Shown: positions 1-11,749 of the stretch, one piece after another
How positions within the stretch are numbered: position 1 is the stretch's first letter
Layout: the number at the start of each line of letters is the position of its first letter
DNA from: Perkinsus chesapeaki
Lineage: Eukaryota > Perkinsozoa > Perkinsida > Perkinsidae
Length of the DNA stretch: 36,844 bases
Assembly (NCBI GenBank): GCA_013115145.1
Contig: JAAPAO010000357.1
Span: forward strand, 1-36,844
Direction: 5' to 3'
Position numbers and translations under genes: made by a program
Notes under the pieces: generated by a model
What the model saw: the letters and a program-made list of their open reading frames with translations, nothing else
Databases searched by the model: none
Told to the model about the DNA's origin: nothing

Positions 1-321
1 GTCGACATCTTTCAAGAAATGCAGTCCACTGATCCCGAAGAGCCCTGTACAAAGTGTCCTGGTTATCTTGATGAGAAGGTTATTGTTTGTCGTTATCCCG
101 ACACCACTGACTGCGGCTTCCGTGATGACATTCTTCCCGTAACTTGGGATCGCCTCTCTTGGGCTGATTGCAAAGTTCCCAGCCGTCCAGCTCGTACCCT
201 CGAACATCAAATAGGTGGTGACCCTGAGTTTCGTAATTTGCAGAAAGTGCCTGGTAACTATAAATATGGTGAACAGGTACTCGTGGTTGGTCGGCCAGTC
301 GATGACCTTGGGAAAGAGATC
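1..321 (+). repeat. Inverted duplicate, arm 1 (matches 1510-1830 on the minus strand)
   Basis: These 321 bases match the reverse complement of 1510-1830 with no gap and few substitutions. Only about seven amino-acid changes occur over ~107 codons, so the duplication is recent. Beyond position 321 the similarity drops sharply. Confidence 0.85.
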
Positions 322-585
322 TATCTCGTTCACGAACACACTTCTTCAATGAGTCATGAGTCTCAATATACAGTCCTTCCCGCGGATGCTGCCAGCAATG
401 GTAACACTCCTCCTCGTGACCCTTTCTTCGCTATTCACGAAGAGACGAACGTGGCTGGTACTTGGAACTTCAGTTATTCCGTATTGCTTTTTTCCGCAGC
501 TTTTTGCCTAGTTTTTATTGGTTGGATTTATCTCAAGCATCGCTACTATCCGAGTATCTTACCCCTCAGGGGAGTAGTTGAATGA
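1..585 (+). CDS. LicD/fukutin-family membrane protein, C-terminal part (5' end outside window)
   Basis: The frame is open from base 1 to a TGA at 583-585. The first ~107 codons are almost identical to residues of the full copy on the minus strand (1219-2439), starting at its VDIFQEM segment. The LicD catalytic block lies upstream of this segment in the full copy, so it is missing here only because the window starts. After the GKEI residues the two C-termini diverge, but both end in one membrane helix (here around LLFSAAFCLVFIGWIY) followed by a short basic tail. LicD/fukutin proteins act on phosphorylated sugar or choline groups of glycans; the substrate here is unknown. The gene is convergent with its twin. 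Confidence 0.75.
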   Translation, partial: VDIFQEMQSTDPEEPCTKCPGYLDEKVIVCRYPDTTDCGFRDDILPVTWDRLSWADCKVPSRPARTLEHQIGGDPEFRNLQKVPGNYKYGEQVLVVGRPVDDLGKEIYLVHEHTSSMSHESQYTVLPADAASNGNTPPRDPFFAIHEETNVAGTWNFSYSVLLFSAAFCLVFIGWIYLKHRYYPSILPLRGVVE

Positions 586-1218
586 TTCAGGAATCAATCC
601 GATACCGGTTCTCCAATGGGAGATCTGTTCTTGATACAGTATTATTTGAATACTATTACTTGTAGAACGATCTTTTTGTGTTCCAGTATGGCCTTAGGTG
701 AACGGTACACGGCTAAGCTAGGCTATAGGAGGTAGCGGTCGAGTAACGTCGAGTGAAGCGCGTGCGATCTAGTGGCGGCTACTTGACGATAAACCTTACC
801 ATTCAAGGATATCGAGCAAAAACGTGCTAGGATGATTAGTGAGGTTGCAATAATATGGCTCTGCTCGGACATTTCGGAGAAGACGAGTCTTGACACGTAT
901 GTTTGATCAAATGGACACCGAGCCCTGCACGTGTCCATGCAAACTACATTCTAGTGAGGTTGCCGTACGGAGAACCCGGGAAATCTAGAATGCTAGTTGT
1001 TCGACGAGCAGCCTCATTCGTTCGAAGGCTTCCTTACAACGAACGCATGCTCTAACAAAGCTAACGGTTACTTGACGTTTGATGATTGGTCCTGAGTGGG
1101 AGGCCAACTTCCTCACAAGGGGCTGCGAAACATACTATACACAAAAACGAAGGTTGAATAATCATTATTCAATAATGTCAGGTTGTAACAAATGAATAAC
1201 CTACTACATGACGTAGGA
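586..1218. other. Spacer between the convergent LicD-family genes
   Basis: No open frame with protein-like composition is seen on either strand. It is the shared 3' flank of two convergent genes. No long self-similarity between its halves was noticed, so the inverted duplication does not obviously extend into the spacer. Confidence 0.5.
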
Positions 1219-2439
1219 TTACGGCGAAATATAACTCCCTAGCTGGGACATTGATCTCACCTTCATTGCGGGAGACATCATTCGTGTCGTACAGTGATCA
1301 GACCGATACTTAAGATAGCGCCAAATGATTAAAATTAGACAAACAAATATAGACAAGGACATAAAGCCATAACCTAGATTCCAATCGATAACCTCGCTCA
1401 CCTTATGATTAGTATTAAGAAAGTCATGATAGGGAGTGTAAACGGTACCAGCTCCCAAGCTGGCAGAAGCTGGTGGTGGGGAAGAAGACGTATTTTTCTG
1501 GGCAATAATAATTTCTTTCCCAAGGTCATCGACTGGCCGACCAACCACGAGTATCTGCTTGCCATATTTATAGTTACCAGGCACTCTCTGCAAGTTACGA
1601 AACTCAGGGTCACCACCTATTTGATGTTCGAGTGTACGAGCTGGACGGCTGGGAACTTTGCAATCAGCCCAAGAGAGGCGATCCCAAGTTATGGGAAGAA
1701 TGTCGTCACGGAAGCCGCAGTTAGTGGTGTCGGGATAACGACAAACAGTAACCTTACCATCAAGATAACCAGGACACTTTGTACAGGGCTCTTCGGGATC
1801 AGTGGACTGCATTTCTTGAAAGATGTCGACATGACAAGCCGTTCCGTTCAGCCGATGGAAAACGCGAAACTCGGGGTTCTCACAGTCTTCCCATTCATCT
1901 TCCTCTAAGCCCGATCCAACGCCAATCTTAATACCATACACTTCATATAGCTGGTCCTTAGGCATGAGCTCTTGGACAAGGCTGGCGATGTTCTTGTGGT
2001 CGGGGGAGGAGTGTTTCTCGAACGATTTACGACAGTCAGACTTCATTATGGAGATATCTCCATCAACATCCCACGGGACGAAGCCCTTATGATGCCGATA
2101 CCAACCAAGCAAGGTTCCGTCAGATATAGTGGCATCAACACCAATAGAATCGAGAGCATGAGTTGTAATGTTAACAACTTCAGCAAGGCACTCGAAGAAT
2201 ACTCGATTGTCTGCAAAATCTAGAACTTCTTCACTACTGCTACAGAGGGTGCCATTAAGAGTCACCTCATTCCGAGGCCATCCTGAGAGATCTATCTCAC
2301 TCAAGACCTCCTCTGGACAAAGAAAAAGATGTTCATCGGGAGCCGAGATGGGATAACGTTCCGGATATACTCGAATGAAGAGATGGCTCGATGCTGAAAC
2401 GGCTATAAGAATGCTGGACAAAAATAGTGAAAGAACCAT
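1219..2439 (-). CDS. LicD/fukutin-family membrane glycan-modifying protein
   Basis: Single-exon gene of 406 residues. Residues 1-18 form a signal peptide or signal anchor. Residues 107-128 carry the LicD signature: DGTLLGWYRHHKGF followed by VPWDVDGD, with the acidic residues that bind metal and phosphosugar in this family. A cysteine-bearing middle region follows (ending near RTLEHQIGGDPEFRNL), then a membrane helix near residues 360-380 and a basic tail. The protein is likely anchored in the ER/Golgi or cell surface with the catalytic part lumenal. The family transfers or handles phosphocholine or phospho-sugars (LicD, fukutin, FKRP); the exact substrate cannot be told from sequence. The start at 2439 is the only ATG that precedes the signal sequence. 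Confidence 0.8.
   Translation of the reverse strand: MVLSLFLSSILIAVSASSHLFIRVYPERYPISAPDEHLFLCPEEVLSEIDLSGWPRNEVTLNGTLCSSSEEVLDFADNRVFFECLAEVVNITTHALDSIGVDATISDGTLLGWYRHHKGFVPWDVDGDISIMKSDCRKSFEKHSSPDHKNIASLVQELMPKDQLYEVYGIKIGVGSGLEEDEWEDCENPEFRVFHRLNGTACHVDIFQEMQSTDPEEPCTKCPGYLDGKVTVCRYPDTTNCGFRDDILPITWDRLSWADCKVPSRPARTLEHQIGGDPEFRNLQRVPGNYKYGKQILVVGRPVDDLGKEIIIAQKNTSSSPPPASASLGAGTVYTPYHDFLNTNHKVSEVIDWNLGYGFMSLSIFVCLILIIWRYLKYRSDHCTTRMMSPAMKVRSMSQLGSYISP
1510..1830 (-). repeat. Inverted duplicate, arm 2 (matches 1-321)
   Basis: Second arm of the inverted duplication, lying inside the complete LicD-family gene. The unit continues towards 2439, but its partner is off the left edge of the window. 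Confidence 0.85.
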
Positions 2440-4842
2440 TACAAGAATTAGCGGAAACTAAAGAAGGAAGCATGAACCGTTTTTTCCGGCCGAAGTTCAA
2501 CGGTTGAACAGCATCTATTCACTTAGGTGAACTCTTCCGAGCTGCCGGCGGAGCTGTATCGACCGAGTTTTCACTGACACGTTGGTCAGGCTCCACCTTA
2601 GGAACGGCCTCGCCGTATACGATTACTCACAAATGGCAATCAGCATGGATCGGTCTTCGCTCTCCCTTAATCCTCTCGCCTGTCGAGATAGGCGAGACAT
2701 GCAAACTCGTCTCGTACAGTAGTGCCCTCGGCACAGCGTAGCTCTATCTCGTCCGGTGTCTCGTCTCCATTCACACCAACTGCCTAAAGATTGCACGATG
2801 GTAACACAAGTTTGCGCAGAGTGTCAAGTGTCATGCCAGCGCCTACGTTAGGAGCGCTCTTGAGAATCGCGAAAAGTGGCTTTACACGCAGCCTATAGAG
2901 TTTTCTTGCCCCCGCCGTTCAGCTGGTACCACACTCGACTAGTTCAAAGCTCCACATTCTGGCGTGTTCAAGGAATTCCTGCATACTAGTCTTAGTGAAC
3001 GATATTGCTAGGTACCATCATCGTCACTTCTTAATGAGTTATTACAAAACGAGTACAGTAACTTATAAGTAAACTAGCATCGGCCAACTCATTTATTTTG
3101 AGAGAGAGGACTTGCTCAGTTTTAACTCACTGAGTTGTCATTGGCATGCTCCTGGGTTTCAGGACGCTACAGTGTCTACGCTTTTGTAAGTAGCCCTTCC
3201 TTCGTTTCGACCTAACGATGTGTTCTCCTTCCCACTTTGCTCCCTTCTCCGGTTCAAAATGCTCAAGTTTCGGCTCTCACCACACGTCTATACGGCAACA
3301 GCTGCGCCTCAAAGGAGAGGCGGCACACAATGAAGGAGAAGGAAAATGCGATGCTTCTGTGTAGCAAGAAGTGTGCAGACTCGGCACTGCCGAGGATCAC
3401 AACTGGACTGTGAAGCATCCTTTTCTTCAGAAATTGTCATGAATTAGAGGAAGCGTTCTGCCTTTCTAGAGACATGTCTTCCAGTGACCAAGTAATACTT
3501 ATCATATCTATACAGTGTAGCATGTGGAACAATCGCTACAATAAGCTACACACTTCCTCCTAGCTCGGTGATGAGACCATGCGATATAGGCCGGCATATA
3601 AGGACCCCTGCTTTGCTTCGCCACACACGCACGCGCCATGAGCTCCCGATGTAATGTTTGATCCGGTATGATTACGCCTAGTGGCTAAGTGATTCTTCTT
3701 ATTAGAGCTGTCGTGTGAGCATTGCAGTTCACCGAAACTATAGTCAAATGCACTGGAATTGACAAATTTTCATGGTGTTTGATGGCGACAATTTCAGTAT
3801 AAAGACTAGTGCTATTTCACACACTTAATGAATCCTGCTATCACAAGGGGACTCTCTTGTAGTTCGTCCAACAACTGGTGTCACATGATGCCTGCGTAAA
3901 GGGTTTTCCAGAGACATTCTCGCTAGACCATTTCAAGCTGAAGAACAAAGACCGCTAAAACTCTCTCGAATCTATCAACATGACTAAACGCGACCCGCCA
4001 CATCGTTCTCTGAATGACGCGTATCTACGAGGGGGCATCACGCAGTGTTATAGCATCTGTTTGCCGAGTCGAATGAGCACGTACTCCCTATAATTTGTGC
4101 CACTGAACCTCACAAGCAGAACGATTTACAATGAGGAGGACTGACTAGATCAACACTGAGCTGACCGCGAGAGAATATAGTCAAGGCGATGGACAACTTG
4201 GTATGTATCAGCGGTATACACCACATATTATTATCCTTGTTATTTGTGTCTAAAATGAGCGCATCAATAGGATGCCGTAAGTCACGAGAGGACATGGCGG
4301 AGCATGCGACTGTTATGAGGGATTGATCGCATTTGATAAAAGTGAAGGCATTACGATTAGTGTGAACACTTAGCATTGTTCAGTTAATTGAGGATGCATC
4401 ACATTTTAGCCGCCTCAGTGCTGCCGAGCACATCACGCTGCGAGTTACACCAAACATTAAGCATGACACTCCACGTTAATTCAGTGCAATACATGCCGCT
4501 TTTATTTTCCTAAGACTTTCTCTGTGTTATAATGCTAGAGCTACATCATTCCCGATCGGTGGAGCCTCTGGTTTGTAATTGATAGGCTCTAGACTACTTC
4601 TAGATTCGGTTTACCAATGCTGTCATATTACGAGCTCATAGAGTAACTCAACAAGAAACATACGATTAAACAAAGCCCATTGGGTTCTCAGAAAAGGTAG
4701 CTAGGGGAAAGCGAACCTTAAGTCGGGCCACATTGCAGCAATATCAACAAACTCGCTGCTAGTGCCGAATGCGCGAAGTGGAGTCTTAGTGCCGAATCGA
4801 CTCCACCGCGGATGCAACAAAATATGGGATATGATGTAGATA
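2440..4842. other. 2.4 kb without a supportable gene
   Basis: The open frames here are short and have shadow-like composition, and no chain of GT-AG exons could be built. The region is the upstream flank of the LicD gene and the downstream flank of the SOD-like gene. Motif C appears only weakly near 3612. Confidence 0.45.
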
Positions 4843-5691
4843 CTAAGCTGCTCGGCTCTTTGTGATGGCCCCGCAGGCTACTATTTCATCATTGCTAGTG
4901 TCATCACTCAGCACAGTGAGTACAACAGAACGGTTAAGGACAGATAAAGGGCCGTGTAGGACGATTATATCAGAGTAAAACTCAAGGGAACTGCGACCCA
5001 GTATATTGCTGGTGAAGTTGCCCATATCGCCGACTTGTCTGGGGGTATCAGTACGGCCACCGTGAGGATTATAAAAAGGGTTATAGCCTTCACCAGTAGA
5101 CTTGCAACCATCAGGGTTGAATGTAGAGGTCTCGTGGATACTGATCTCGTATTCGGTCCACGGATGGAGCCATTTAAGGGAGTAAGAGATCTTGGTCTTT
5201 TGGTAGTCGTACTGCTCGAATGTGACCTTCCCAGTAGCCCATTTTCCACTTCCATGGCCTTCAATAGTAGCTGTAGCCGTAATGGGAAACCGAGGAGGTG
5301 TATCGACTAAGGTAACCAAGTATTCAGCAGCGGGAACTGTAAGAGCTTACAAGTTGAAATATCTTCACATCGAACGGGGAATGCATTTACGCAATGAGGG
5401 TCGAGCCACACCGTACAAGCAGTAGCATTGTTGCTACCCTCGGTCTTATTCCAGTACCTGGAAGGAAATCAACGAGCTTTACCCAACAGAGGGAGCTTAC
5501 AGGTCTTGGCACAAGCCTTGGCCCTTGCAGTAAGATCCCTTGTATCCGCACTTGGGAATGAGGGAGCAAAGGTCGTTACAGGCATCGCCGGTTGATGTTA
5601 CGTAATCATTAGCAGCTTGCAAGTCCTCGGCGGTGAGGTGGGCCACAGCCAGAGAAAGGAGGACGGTTTTGCAGAGCATGCGAAGATACAT
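4843..5691 (-). CDS. Secreted Cu/Zn-superoxide-dismutase-like protein with degenerate metal site
   Basis: Three exons, 5691-5501, 5457-5351 and 5306-4843, with introns of 43 and 44 nt, give 253 residues with consistent phase (2, then 1). The N-terminus is a signal peptide (LCKTVLLSLAVAHLTA), followed by a cysteine-rich stretch with about eight Cys. From about residue 105 the chain follows the Cu/Zn SOD fold: GKVTFEQ, YEISIHE, NPHGG, PRQVGDMGN, DIIVLHGPLSVLNRSVV and the terminal VACGAI. Set against the family pattern, several copper and zinc histidines are replaced (RHVGD is PRQVGD; the His after RSVVV is gone; only one of the HVH pair remains). It is therefore probably not an active dismutase and may be a structural or binding domain. 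Function is unknown. Confidence 0.7.
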
Positions 5692-7300
5692 TAGAATGGT
5701 GAAGGTTCACTTCTTAGCAAAGGTAACTTTCGAAGCCAATGTTTTCAAAAAGAACGTGACCGTGTCATGGCCGCGCCGCGTGACGTGGTGATCTGTGAGC
5801 GCTAGGGGGGCAGACCGTTGGCCCAGTCATGCTTTCTCGATGCTTTTCAGTCATGCTTTTTTCGTGTACTAAAGACCGTAAATCACAGTATGCTGGACAG
5901 GAGCATGCACTGCTATGCACTACAAGATGGCAGATCGATTTGACCGAGGGAATACAATGTGACCTAACACTAAGGATTAGGCGCCACGTCAGTTGGAATG
6001 GAGAGTATTCAGGAAAATATGGTTCGGTCTATTGACAAAGACAAGAGTAGCTACATCCATGGTTATGTCTATTCGATATCCGTTCCTTCTGGTATTGAGA
6101 TACTTTCAGTCGCACTAATCTCCTCCGTTTACATCCTTACTTTATGAAGATAGACAACTCTAGTGTACGCACGCCCAACTAAATAGACACTTTTCGGTGT
6201 CACGGCCGGTCACATGCTGTTATGCTACTAGTTGAATCGCGAAGCGGCTTCTCTACAAACCACTTCGCCCCTCCACCAATGTGAAACAGTTTCTCGCGTA
6301 ATGGAGGTGTATCTCCAGTGTCCTTAGATAAGAGTGTGGCCTCAGGCGAGTAATACAGCAATAACCTACAGAGCAAGAGAATGGCTGTGATACACGAGAG
6401 GATAACATTGGTGACGAACAGCACCAGGCGTTCTTTGAAAAGGCGTCCACTTCAGTCATTGGCCTAACTAATGGTTACCTGATGGTAGGGCTCGATTATC
6501 CCGCATAAACCCTCCCCGCTTAGGACACGTTAGTGTGAACAAAAACAATAGGGGAGGTGTTTCAACAGTCTATTCTTGCCAATGACATTCACGGAATCAG
6601 GACTAATTTAGAGTGAAGTTGACCTATGAGCGAGGGACTGTTCAACCTAATCTATATGGGCTGCTATCAAGGACTCCGGGACTTTTACTGTTACTGATGG
6701 TCCGTTAGCCGAGCAACACCTTGCCTAATCCAAACTACAGAGTCGAGTAGTAGGAAACAGTTACTCGCAGACTGCTATGAGTCGCAGTCCAGTGGACTGA
6801 GTCCACCACGATATCCAGCTATTAAGCTGCATCCCAAGTAGAATCATTCAAGGGAGCCCTAAGATAGGTCCTCGCTTATCTCTTAACTGATAGAACCGTT
6901 TATCGTGCTTGCTAGAGTCCTATCAAGTGTCATCATCCTCAGCCATTCAACTTCATCAGAGTTCCCTCACCCTGACACATGTCCTATAATTAGACTGCCC
7001 CTTCATGCTTGAGGAGGGGACATAAGTAACAGTTTGCCCAAGTAACCGCTCCGAGTCCTCTCCTGGAGATTTTTTCAGAACTGCCATTGCAACAGTTATT
7101 GCCGTTAGTGAATCTTTATTTACTTAATACGACACAAACAGATAACAGGCTACTAGCCTTGCGTGTTCTGGTTTGCTCTTCCTGGTTTCGGTGGTCGGAC
7201 TTGTTACGCTCTTTTATACTTAACAACGTCAACGCAACTTCATAACAACGACCATAGAAATGCTGCACGAATGTTATTGGTTTAATACAACAACAAGAAG
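5692..7300. other. Intergenic stretch, one weak membrane ORF inside
   Basis: No spliced gene could be assembled. Apart from the small frame at 6200-6424, nothing has protein-like composition. It separates the SOD-like gene from the 3' end of VPS16, both on the minus strand. Confidence 0.4.
6200..6424 (-). CDS. Hypothetical small protein with N-terminal membrane helix
   Basis: An open frame of up to 74 codons whose first ~28 residues form a strong hydrophobic helix (FVTNVILSCITAILLLCRLL), then a mixed polar tail ending in a TGA. No family was recognised. It could be a genuine tiny membrane protein, the first exon of a gene, or chance; nothing flanking it decides this. Confidence 0.25.
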   Translation of the reverse strand: MLFVTNVILSCITAILLLCRLLLYYSPEATLLSKDTGDTPPLREKLFHIGGGAKWFVEKPLRDSTSSITACDRP

Positions 7301-10300
7301 CTATTGGTATCTTGTCACTCCACCACGCATCGCACCGGCAATCGTGGAAGACCAACCTGTGAGGAGGGAGGTACCGCCAACGGTTCGACGTTGTTGCTGC
7401 TCCGCCAGCTGCTGCGCTTTGACTGCCTGACAGATGACGCAGTTAAAGCAACTGCTATTGATTCGCTTTCGAACCTCATCTCTCATCCCAAGTGCTTCAT
7501 AGAAGCTCGCCACTTGTCGCATGTCCTTCTTGCACTTGCCAACGATCCCCTTGGCCAGATCTAATTGCTGATTTTCGATGAGGAGGGCTACGATGGGTTC
7601 GAAGCTGCGAAACGACTGACTAGTAACCTATAGCTTCGCTTACCCCATAGGTGGTCCTCCCGATCGGGCCGATCCATCCGCCAGCCGAACCAATTCAGGG
7701 AATCGCCTGGCCTTCACCAGGCATTCGATTGCAACTCTCCACCACCGCCTGTCATACTCTGGGAGGAGCTTGAATCTTGTAAGTAGCTTTCGAGCTTCCT
7801 CAACCTCGCCGATCGTTACCAGCCTTGCCACAGTCTCCCATAGTGACAAACCGACCAACTTATTCCCACCAGTACTCCACCCACGCATGATTGATTGCTG
7901 CTCTAATTGGCTTTGAATTTTACATAGTTCGCTCTCCGCTTCTAGAATAATCGCCGACTGCTGTGCCGCAGTGTCTCTCGTTAAACCGTACGCTGCTGAG
8001 AATTCCTCTCCAGCGCTTCGGAACATCTCCGTTGCATCCGATCTTGTAAGTGTGCGAATCGAGCTGCCCGAACCTCCGAACCGGCCCCACCAGCCTGCTC
8101 TCCCCTTCACTTCTTCATTTTCCTCAGGGGAGATCGGAGCGGTGATAGCCGTTCGTAGGGCAACAGCAGCTGAGTGCTGGGCACTGGTAGCTGGGCCTTC
8201 TAGAGCCCTCAGCACCGACTTTATGGCATCGTCATCTCGGAGGACTTGTCCTGTGGAATCTTGCTCCTCGCGCCATCGTTCCACGACCAATGTTGCAACC
8301 AAAGCATTTTCCTGGCTCTTTAGATTAGCTTCCTTGCATGCCTTCACCAATTCCTGAGCTGCATCCTCCTTGTGTCCGCTTGTACCGGCAAGGATAGTAT
8401 GAATGCACTGGTGTACCGAATCAGGACTGCCGAGCTCAGTGGCCTTCCTTAGGGCGAGGGCAACACTACCAAGACTGAGCAACAGACCGACGGTCTCGTC
8501 GGAGGCCGCTGGTAGGGCGCTCGACTGTTGTTGCGGTCGAGATTGCTCTTCAGATTGAGGGTAAGTTGAATCCAGTAAGAGATGGGATGCAACTGCGGGT
8601 CTGTTGTAATGCGCACAAAGACGAGCTATTATGGCCAGTGTGGTGACTGAATAGGAATCTTTGGCACTTAGGGATGTAGCTAGACATTGCTGAGGAAGGC
8701 ATCTGAGGTCGGAGACGGTAAGATACAAAATAGGTTAGCTCATGTTCACCTAAGCTTGCCCATGATTGCTGTTAGTATCTCCTTGTCTGTCATTCTAGTA
8801 GTAGATGGCCCTGCCAACAATGCCTCAACCCAGCACTCCACAGCCGGTGACGGATCACATCCAAGCCAGTCAGCTATTCTAATAAAACAAATAAATAAAA
8901 ACTACTATTGCCGTGGACACCGCATCCCTCACCTGAAGGCTAGTAACTGCTGCCCAGGTCTCTCAGCCACTCGAGCCACAACTCCTCTACAATTGGCGGC
9001 CTGTAGTAGCTTTAACTCCATCACCGAGGCTGGCATATACAAAGGAGCTTGTGCCAATGTGGCACTTACTCTAATATATGCTGCAGCTGTCACCATGCAT
9101 TGCGATATAGCTGCCATCCCGCCAGCTGTTGGCGTTGACTGGAGGAACTGCTTCCCAAATTGAGCCGCTTTCATCAGTCGACTGATTCTCTCTCGAGCGG
9201 CGGCAGTCATCGGTGGTGTCTCGGCCACAGCAGCCTCGATACAGCCAATCACCGCACGCTGTAGTTGGGCAGCAGAACGCTTATCACCTCTGAGAGCTCT
9301 AACGGACAGCTCGGCTCGGATGTCACCACTCTTAGTGTATCTTTCGTACGCATACGCCAATGTAGCTGGAGGAGATCTCGAACCAGAAATGAAGCCAAAG
9401 ACCGCCTCTGTAGAGGGGGCAACTCTCTGAATGAACAGTGTCTGGTTCAAGTCAAGTATCCTCAGACCATCAGCTTCTGTTTGAAGATGGACACCAGTGG
9501 GGAAGTCGAATGGTGGATCCAACCAATAGTCCAAAGGGTCCAATGTAAATGCTGGAGCCTGCCCACCAAGATATACAGTGTACCGCTCGTTCTTCAGATC
9601 TGACACACAGACCGCCACGGCGTCGTCGCCACACCAGACGAGTGACACCCTCGTGAAAGTCGACATGGGAGACGCAGCGTCGGCTATAGAAGAAGGGACT
9701 GGCGGACAGAAGGGGTCGGAATTTTGTGGCGCAGTGACTTTTGGCGCTCGTTTTTGGGCAGCCGCGAAATCTCCAGGAGTGATAACCACCGATCCTGTAT
9801 GCGTTGGTTGTTGTTGTGGCTCTGATGAGCCTGTCATTGATGGTAGAGGTTGATGATGATACTCTGGGCTGAGGTCGGGGGATGTCGGTAGGATACGAAA
9901 ACGACCACAATCGGATAGGAGGGCTATCTGAAAAGTAATGATAGCAACTCAGCAGGAGCAGCAGCAGCGCTGTAGAGGTTGATATGCTCCACCGTACTAA
10001 CCTCATGAAAAGTGGCTCTAGCAGAAAGATTGGTAATAACGACGCGGACGAGAATGGATCGACTCCTGCTCACCACCTTACCATGTGGGCAGAGAAGCTC
10101 TTTGCCATTGCAATAACAACCCCCTTGGGTCTCCTCCTCTCTTCATCATCCTCGGTGTTTGGTAATGTTAGGGCACCAGTAAGTATCTCCTCTTGGCGAC
10201 CATTCTTATCCAACAGCAGCAGCCTTCCACTGTTCTCTCCTATACCCCCGATTTTACCCACATTTTTAGATTCTTCCTCAACACTTATCAAACAACGTAT

Positions 10301-11651
10301 ATCATTACTGCCTGGATTTGATGCCTCCAACGGCAGCAAACACACCGGATTGGTCCCCTCCGGCAGAGGCCCGTCCCCTCCGAGATCCACCATGCCCGAG
10401 GCCGTATGCCATCCGCTGCACGCATGCACACGACCTGCTCGAGTGACAACTGCCCAACCGTCCTGCCACGTTTTGATAATCTCCACGCCACCTTCTTGCC
10501 GGAGCAACTGGTCCTGCGGTAAGGTGTATCGATGTATCACATCGGCACAGCTAGAGGTGTCAGAAGTCGAGCTTGGAGTGATCGATAAAAGTGCAACAGT
10601 TAGATCAGAGGCGATAACAGCCAAGACGGTCGGTGCGGTGGTGGACGACGAGCCAGAGGGAGTGTATCGTGCTGCTGCCCATTGCAGAGCTAACACATCC
10701 TTTGTTGGGAGTGGAACACATGCCAGAAGGGACCCTAAATAACATTGGAAGAATAGCTAACAGAAGATGAAGGGAATTTGGCAAAAAGAGCTGGTGAAGC
10801 GCGTAAAAGATGATGAAAAATGAGAAATATATTTCAATAAATTGATGGAGAATAGGAAATGTTGTAATAGACCATGATAGTGATGATGGCTGCTGTAACA
10901 AGATGGCCGTATCTTTGATTAATAACTGCAAAATCGCGAGTACTCTGCCAGCTCCTCTGCCAGATGAGGATTCCATTACAAGCTCTTAAGATTGATTCAC
11001 TGTTAGATAGAATGGACCTATTGCTCTGGGTTGTATTGGCGGTGAGAACGTCCATCTCACAAGAAAATAAACCGGATAATTGCGGCATGAAACTACCTAG
11101 AATTTTTGGAAAGAGTTCGCTACAGATACTCTTAGAACGCTCCAGAAGTATCGAGTATCCAGTGTAATCATTGCAAAACCGCACCGGTATAACATCACCG
11201 CCTCGAGACCGGCTGCTCTGTTAAATGTCTATATGTTACTAATATTATTATGAAAAAAACCAGGCATGAAGGTGTACCACTTTCGATAAGCCCCCCAATC
11301 CTCCATACTACCAGCTGCAGTGTAAATCCTAATAGCTGCTTTACTGCTGCCTTTAACCTCCTGGAGAACCTTATCATTCCGGACAATAGCTACCAAACCA
11401 CCAAAGGAGTCACTCGCCACGATATTCTTATCAGTGAAAGTATCTTTATTGCGTGCTCCAGTCCACATAGAGCTGACAGCTATGCCTGGTTCCCCCAGTC
11501 CTCCTCCCTCTCCCGTAGCATAAAGCTCTCTTGCTCGATACCAGATGCTTTTACTGGGAGCGTGCTGCCCACCACCGATGCCGATTGAATACCAATAGTC
11601 CATCATAGCATCATTGCCAGCAGCAGCATCATCTGGCTGATCGATGGACAT
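7301..11651 (-). CDS. VPS16: VPS16, core subunit of HOPS/CORVET vacuolar tethering complexes
   Basis: Six exons, 11651-11312, 10734-10082, 9927-8933, 8878-8750, 8702-7644 and 7604-7301, join in phase to 1,159 residues. Introns are 577, 154, 54, 47 and 39 nt. The N-terminal half is the beta-propeller region (IYTAAGSLLACVPL, SLVWCGDDAVAV, ADGLRILDL). The C-terminal half is the helical VPS16 domain (GLSLWETVARLVTIGEVEEA, WWRVAIECLVKA, MGFEPIVALLIENQQLDLAKG). VPS16 scaffolds HOPS/CORVET on late endosomes and vacuoles and helps SNARE assembly. Length exceeds the usual ~840 residues because of low-complexity insertions (PQQQPTHTG, SRPQQQSSALPA). It lies 98 nt downstream of the Vti1-type SNARE gene, a partner in the same fusion step. 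The start is the first ATG in frame ahead of the KSIWYRARELY block. Confidence 0.9.
10735..11311 (-). other. Unusually long (577 nt) first intron of VPS16
   Basis: The donor GTAGTATGG after residue 113 and the acceptor TTATTTAG restore the VPS16 frame exactly. Between them is an open frame of ~116 codons (10834-11184) with no recognisable similarity. Most introns here are 39-60 nt, so this one has an insertion or holds an unseen element. Confidence 0.6.
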
Positions 11652-11749
11652 GATGAAAAAGTCGAAACTGAGATACTCGTAAAATGAGCCAGTAATACAA
11701 AAAGCCAATTGGCAATAATGAAAATGTATTTAATGGTACCGAAGGCTCC

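Noticed and set aside
7304-7564. Plus-strand ORF of 86 codons with helical look
   Set aside because: The minus strand here is the last exon of VPS16 in correct phase; the plus frame is its shadow.
9719-9745. Motif-B-like GTGGCGCAGTGA inside VPS16
   Set aside because: It lies within a long open coding exon (KVTAPQNSDPF on the minus strand) and no phase-keeping intron fits, so it is taken as coding coincidence.
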